A stretch of DNA of 45,686 nt from an uncultured Bacteroidales bacterium (GTDB lineage: Bacteria; Bacteroidota; Bacteroidia; Bacteroidales; UBA932). Shown here one piece after another: positions 42,645 to 45,686 of this stretch. Within the stretch, counting starts at the first letter, position 1, and each line of letters starts with the position of its first letter. The stretch lies in the NCBI GenBank assembly GCA_900319375.1, contig ONOI01000024.1, positions 1 through 45,686 of the forward strand, given 5' to 3'. Position numbers and translations under genes: made by a program. The notes beneath the pieces were generated by a model. It saw only the letters and a program-made list of their open reading frames with translations. It did not search any database and had not been told where the DNA came from.

Positions 42645-43523
42645 TTAGACCAACACTTTTTTCTTCTTATAGTTCATCCTGAAGTCGCGGGGTGTTACGC
42701 CACGTTTTGATTTAAATGTCCTGTTGAAGTTTGACAGGTTGTTGAAGCCGCAGTTGTAACAGATTTCAGAGATAGTCTGCGAGGAGTCTACAAGGGCGCG
42801 GGACGCGGCCCCCAGGCGGGTCTCTATGATGTAGTTGCTGACGGTCCTGCCGGTGTGGAGCTTAAAGTAGCGGCTGAAAGCCGTAGGGGTCATTCCGGCT
42901 ATGTCTGCAAGAGTCTCGAGGGTAATGTCCTCGTTGTATCTTGATGCGACATAATCCTTGACAGAAGCAATTCTGGGGTCTTCGGCGGTAGTCTCGGCGC
43001 GTTCCGGATGGGCGGTGACATCGAGCTCATGATACTTCGAACGGGACAGTTCGTAAAGTATCTGGGTGAAGTGCATGAACTGCTTGAAAGAGTCCTTTTC
43101 GCTGGCCAGTCCGTCCAGGTAGTTGTACACTTTCATAATGGCGGATGTAGGGAAGGCGAGGCCGTGTTTTGCCCTTTCGAGCATTTCTTTTATCGATGCG
43201 AACTGGTTGCGGGACATAAGGCTGTCGCCCAACAGGTCGGGAGAAAAATGGATCGTAATCTCGCGGATCTGTTTTGGAGGGCAATTTCCCTGATCCCACA
43301 CATGAGGGAGCTTAGGAGAATTTATAAGAGCGAGGTCGTACTCGCCTATTTCTTCGATGCTGTTGCCTACTATTCTTTTCACTCCTTTCGCGTTCTCAAC
43401 GAAGTTGAGCTCACATTCGGCGTGTTGATGGATAGGGTAGTCGAAGGTTCTTTTGTGGCGCTCTACGATGAAGTAGCAGTCCTTCGGGGTTAGATGGGTG
43501 ATCTCTTCAAGTACTTCTGCCAT
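42645..43523 (-). CDS. AraC family transcriptional regulator with cupin-like N-terminal domain
   Basis: A 292-residue cytosolic regulator. The N-terminal part (about 10-100) has the HQHAECELNFV sequence of a cupin-like effector domain; the C-terminal part (about 190-288) has two helix-turn-helix motifs, with LETLADIAGMTPTAFSRYF and ISEICYNCGFNNLSNFNRTF. It is encoded directly before susC in the same direction, with its own promoter box, and very likely controls the PUL in response to a cytosolic sugar such as mannobiose, mannosylglucose or cellobiose. This differs from the hybrid two-component and ECF regulators of many PULs. Confidence 0.92.
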   Translation of the reverse strand: MAEVLEEITHLTPKDCYFIVERHKRTFDYPIHQHAECELNFVENAKGVKRIVGNSIEEIGEYDLALINSPKLPHVWDQGNCPPKQIREITIHFSPDLLGDSLMSRNQFASIKEMLERAKHGLAFPTSAIMKVYNYLDGLASEKDSFKQFMHFTQILYELSRSKYHELDVTAHPERAETTAEDPRIASVKDYVASRYNEDITLETLADIAGMTPTAFSRYFKLHTGRTVSNYIIETRLGAASRALVDSSQTISEICYNCGFNNLSNFNRTFKSKRGVTPRDFRMNYKKKKVLV

Positions 43524-43545
43524 TGTAAACTGTGTTATTCAGTGG

Positions 43546-43553
43546 CAAATATA
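43546..43553 (-). promoter_or_regulatory. Putative -7 box for the araC-type gene
   Basis: On the minus strand this reads TATATTTG, a match to TAnnTTTG, 22 bases before the ATG at 43523. No clear -33 element is seen. It lies in the 57-base gap after the epimerase gene. Confidence 0.55.
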
Positions 43554-43580
43554 CAAAAATTTCGAAAAACTGATACTTTT

Positions 43581-44771
43581 TTAACCGAGACGATGAATGA
43601 TCTCCATACACATACGGCCGTTGTGGTACGGACATTTCCAGAAGCCGGCGCGGTCGTCGGCGAGGTTGACGCTGGCATCGGGGCGGCGCCCCCAGTACCA
43701 CTCCCCGTCCGGGGCGATTATCGCGCGCTTGATATAGTCCCACTCCGCGAGCGAGCGCTCCAGGTCTGCGGGGTCGCCGGCAAGTTGCCAGCGGTTAAGG
43801 TAGCCGACGACAGCCTCCGCCTGAACCCACCAGTCGCGGTCGTCCTTGCGATATCCGCTCGCCGGATCGTATTCGTAGGTCATTCCCTCGCTTGTAAGGC
43901 CCTCGGTCGCTGCTGCCGCAAGCTCACGGCTTGCCCCAAGACATTCGAGATAGAGCAGACGGTCAATCGGATCTCCGCTCTCGCAGAGAACCTCTGCCGC
44001 CTCTACGAGCAGCCACGAAGTCTCGATATCGTGGCCGAAAGACTGCATTACGCCATGGAGGGTCCAGTTTTCGTCGAAAAATAGCCCAAGATGTCCGTCT
44101 GGCTGGATAATCTTATCGAGAAAGATGCGGATAAGATTGGCAAGCTGAGAGTGGAGCCCCTCATCTTTCCATACACGGTAAAGTCCGGTGTAGGCCTCGA
44201 GGATGTGGAGATGAGTATTCATAGTCTTTGCGAAGTTCTCATCCTTGTCAGATAAGCGCATATCCTCGATTTTTCCCCAGTCGCGCGTACAAGCCTCTAT
44301 ATAACCGTTCAGTTCAGAGTCGAAACTGTGTTCTTCGATACTCCTATACAGCGAAATCGCCAGGTCAAGAGCATCACCCCCGGCCGCGCGATAATACTCC
44401 GCAAGTCCGTAGACTGCGAAAGCGATAGCATAAAACTGCTTCTTCGTATCCAGCGGCTTGCCATCGGAATCAACACTCCAATAAGCGCCTCCAAATTCAT
44501 GATCTACAAAATGGTCGGCAATATAGTCTTTAGCGCGAGTCGCAGCCTCCAGATACTCCGGTTTTCCAAGGATTCTGTAGGCCTGGGAGAAGGTCCAGAG
44601 AATTCTGGCGTTCAGGATCAGTCCTTTCTCGGCTCCATCTACAAGAATTCCATTACCGTCTCTGCGGCCATAGTACCCGCCTGCGGGGTCGGTCATACGG
44701 TTAATCCAGAAGGGAAGAATGTTTGAAGTAAGTTCTTGCGCGACTTCGGCGCGGAGTTGTTCGAGTGTCAT
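43581..44771 (-). CDS. Cellobiose 2-epimerase (AGE superfamily)
   Basis: A 396-residue cytosolic (alpha/alpha)6-barrel enzyme without signal peptide. Catalytic and binding residues of cellobiose 2-epimerase are in place: Arg56 in LNARILW, His187 in MNTHLHILEAY, His247 in SFGHDIETSWLL, and His383 in FWKCPYHNGRMCMEI. It turns the reducing-end residue of beta-1,4-disaccharides between glucose and mannose forms, here mannobiose to mannosylglucose for GH130. With cellobiose it would give glucosyl-mannose. It stands alone upstream of the regulator, separated from the GH130 gene by more than 15 kb of PUL genes. Confidence 0.92.
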   Translation of the reverse strand: MTLEQLRAEVAQELTSNILPFWINRMTDPAGGYYGRRDGNGILVDGAEKGLILNARILWTFSQAYRILGKPEYLEAATRAKDYIADHFVDHEFGGAYWSVDSDGKPLDTKKQFYAIAFAVYGLAEYYRAAGGDALDLAISLYRSIEEHSFDSELNGYIEACTRDWGKIEDMRLSDKDENFAKTMNTHLHILEAYTGLYRVWKDEGLHSQLANLIRIFLDKIIQPDGHLGLFFDENWTLHGVMQSFGHDIETSWLLVEAAEVLCESGDPIDRLLYLECLGASRELAAAATEGLTSEGMTYEYDPASGYRKDDRDWWVQAEAVVGYLNRWQLAGDPADLERSLAEWDYIKRAIIAPDGEWYWGRRPDASVNLADDRAGFWKCPYHNGRMCMEIIHRLG

Positions 44772-44780
44772 ATCGAGGAC

Positions 44781-44788
44781 AAAGATAT
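44781..44788 (-). promoter_or_regulatory. Putative -7 box for cellobiose 2-epimerase
   Basis: On the minus strand this reads TATCTTTG, a match to TAnnTTTG, ending nine bases before the ATG at 44771. Transcription would begin only a few bases before the start codon. It directly follows the T run of the rplI terminator. Confidence 0.5.
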
Positions 44789-44817
44789 AAAAAAAGGCTG
44801 ACCAAACGGTCAGCCTC
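44789..44817 (-). terminator. Intrinsic terminator of the rpsF-rpsR-rplI operon
   Basis: A perfect nine-bp stem (44796-44804 with 44809-44817) with a four-base loop, followed on the minus strand by seven T (44790-44796). It separates the ribosomal genes from the PUL. Confidence 0.9.
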
Positions 44818-44839
44818 TTATTGGGTAATTAACCTGATC

Positions 44840-45283
44840 TTACTCAGCCTCTACAACCTCGATCTTGAGGGTAGCGTAAACGCCTTTGTAGAACTTAGCC
44901 TTAGCCTCGAACTGGCCGAGTGCCTTGATCTCAGGAACCTCGATGTTGCGCTTCTCGACCTCGATGCCTGCTGCTGCGAGAGCCTCTGCAACCTGAGCTG
45001 CGGTGATACCACCGTAGAGTTTGCCGCCTTCGCCAACCTTGGCTGCGATCTTGATAGCAACTGCTTCTGCCTTAGCTGCAACAGCCTGAGCGTCTGCAAC
45101 GAGCTTAGCCTCTTTGTGTGCCCTCTGACGGATTGTCTCCTCATTCTGCTTGATAGCTGAAGGAGTTCCGACGATTGCGAATCCCTGAGGAACCAGGTAA
45201 TTGAGAGCGTAACCAGCCTTTACTTCTACTACGTCGAGAGCCTCTCCGAGACCTGCGACTTCTTTTTTAAGGATAATCTTCAT
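44840..45283 (-). CDS. rplI: 50S ribosomal protein L9
   Basis: A 147-residue L9: the N-terminal RNA-binding part MKIILKKEVAGLGEALDVVEVKAGYALNYLVPQGFA-type sequence (in pieces: MKIILKKEV, VKAGYALNYLVPQG, AIVGTP), a long Ala/Lys-rich helix and the GGKLYGGIT start of the C-terminal domain. L9 binds 23S rRNA at the base of the L1 stalk. I chose the ATG at 45283, the universal MKI start, over one four codons upstream. It is the last gene of the operon. Confidence 0.97.
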   Translation of the reverse strand: MKIILKKEVAGLGEALDVVEVKAGYALNYLVPQGFAIVGTPSAIKQNEETIRQRAHKEAKLVADAQAVAAKAEAVAIKIAAKVGEGGKLYGGITAAQVAEALAAAGIEVEKRNIEVPEIKALGQFEAKAKFYKGVYATLKIEVVEAE

Positions 45284-45295
45284 ACTCTCAATCAA

Positions 45296-45571
45296 TTATT
45301 TAAGAAGGTCAGTAACATAGGGAAGAAGGGCGATGGCGCGCGCACGCTTGATAGCCTGGGCGACCTTGCGCTGGAACTTCAGAGAAGTACCGGTGATGCG
45401 GCGAGGGAGAATCTTACCCTGCTCGTTGAGGAACTTCTTGAGGAACTCTGCGTCCTTGTAATCCACATACTTGATGCCTGCTTTCTTGAAGCGGCAATAC
45501 TTCTTCTTGCGAACCTCTACGGTCGGAGGATTAAGATAGCGGATACCGCTGTTTTCTACATTAGCTGCCAT
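45296..45571 (-). CDS. rpsR: 30S ribosomal protein S18
   Basis: A 91-residue S18 with [38 protein letters not shown] and the closing [13 protein letters not shown], all diagnostic. It binds 16S rRNA beside S6. The order rpsF-rpsR-rplI is conserved across many bacteria. It lies two bases after rpsF and 12 bases before the L9 start codon. Confidence 0.98.
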   Translation of the reverse strand: MAANVENSGIRYLNPPTVEVRKKKYCRFKKAGIKYVDYKDAEFLKKFLNEQGKILPRRITGTSLKFQRKVAQAIKRARAIALLPYVTDLLK

Positions 45572-45573
45572 AA

Positions 45574-45686
45574 TTATGCCTCCTCTGCAATTTCGGGTTC
45601 AACTTCGGGCTCTACGATCTCGGCCTTGGGCGCTTCCTCAACCTGAGGAGCAGCAGCCTTAGCGGCGCGGACCTGACGACGGTGCT
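45574..45686 (-). CDS. rpsF: 30S ribosomal protein S6, C-terminal part
   Basis: Only the last 37 codons are in the window. They encode HRRQVRAAK followed by an Ala/Pro/Glu-rich acidic tail ending EIAEEA, as in the extended C-termini of Bacteroidota S6. The assignment rests on position before rpsR and on that tail, since the conserved S6 core lies outside the window. Confidence 0.8.
   Translation of the reverse strand, partial: HRRQVRAAKAAAPQVEEAPKAEIVEPEVEPEIAEEA

Noticed and set aside
42619-42650. AT-rich inverted repeat (aatttg/caaatt) after the regulator as a terminator
   Set aside because: Only six weak base pairs and no T run on the minus strand after it; it more likely belongs to the promoter region.
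43554-43580. Terminator after the epimerase gene
   Set aside because: Only an A5/T5 pairing can be drawn; it is too weak to support a terminator.

Overview
The window comes from a member of the Bacteroidota, most likely Bacteroidales, with moderately high GC. The evidence is the SusC/SusD pair, lipoprotein signal peptides, BACON domains, DUF4249 and DUF4831 proteins, TIGR02757, a TonB receptor with a carboxypeptidase-like N-terminal domain, -7 boxes of the form TAnnTTTG, and few Shine-Dalgarno sequences. No rRNA, tRNA, CRISPR array, transposase or phage gene was seen.

Layout. Positions 1-6107 (+) hold a packed group: a GHL10-type glycoside hydrolase (cut by the window edge), a phosphodiester glycosidase lipoprotein, a family 2 glycosyltransferase, TrkA and a bile acid:sodium symporter-family protein, closed by a strong terminator. 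Positions 6238-10276 (+) hold a small lipoprotein, a TonB-dependent receptor and a DUF4249 lipoprotein, an outer-membrane uptake pair of unknown substrate. Positions 10283-18059 (-) form one tightly overlapping operon: lpxL-like acyltransferase, DUF4831, pepD, TIGR02757, a truncated zeta-toxin-like kinase, tldD, tldE and a SlyD-like isomerase. A divergent POT peptide transporter follows (18124-19650, +), then a 435-base non-coding stretch rich in inverted repeats.

Positions 20086-44771 (-) are a polysaccharide utilization locus (PUL) for a beta-1,4-linked mannan or glucomannan. Read in transcription order it encodes cellobiose 2-epimerase, an AraC-type regulator, SusC, SusD, two IPT-rich surface glycan-binding proteins, GH26, two BACON-GH5 proteins, GH26, GH130 (mannosylglucose phosphorylase type), a GPH sugar symporter, GH5 (subfamily 2 type), GH94 (cellobiose phosphorylase type) and GH2. 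The inferred flow is: surface GH26 and GH5 enzymes cut the chain, SusCD and the binding proteins import oligosaccharides, periplasmic enzymes trim them, the symporter brings disaccharides inside, the epimerase turns mannobiose into mannosylglucose, and GH130 and GH94 split mannosylglucose and cellobiose with phosphate. No alpha-galactosidase or acetyl esterase is present.

Positions 44840-45686 (-) are the ribosomal operon rpsF-rpsR-rplI, ending in a terminator that abuts the epimerase promoter.

The most interesting points are three tandem copies of an unnamed C-terminal module in the large glycan-binding protein, a perfect hairpin between the binding-protein genes and the enzyme genes of the PUL, a dyad over the susC promoter, a truncated zeta-like kinase running into tldD, and promoters placed so close to start codons that the mRNAs may be leaderless.
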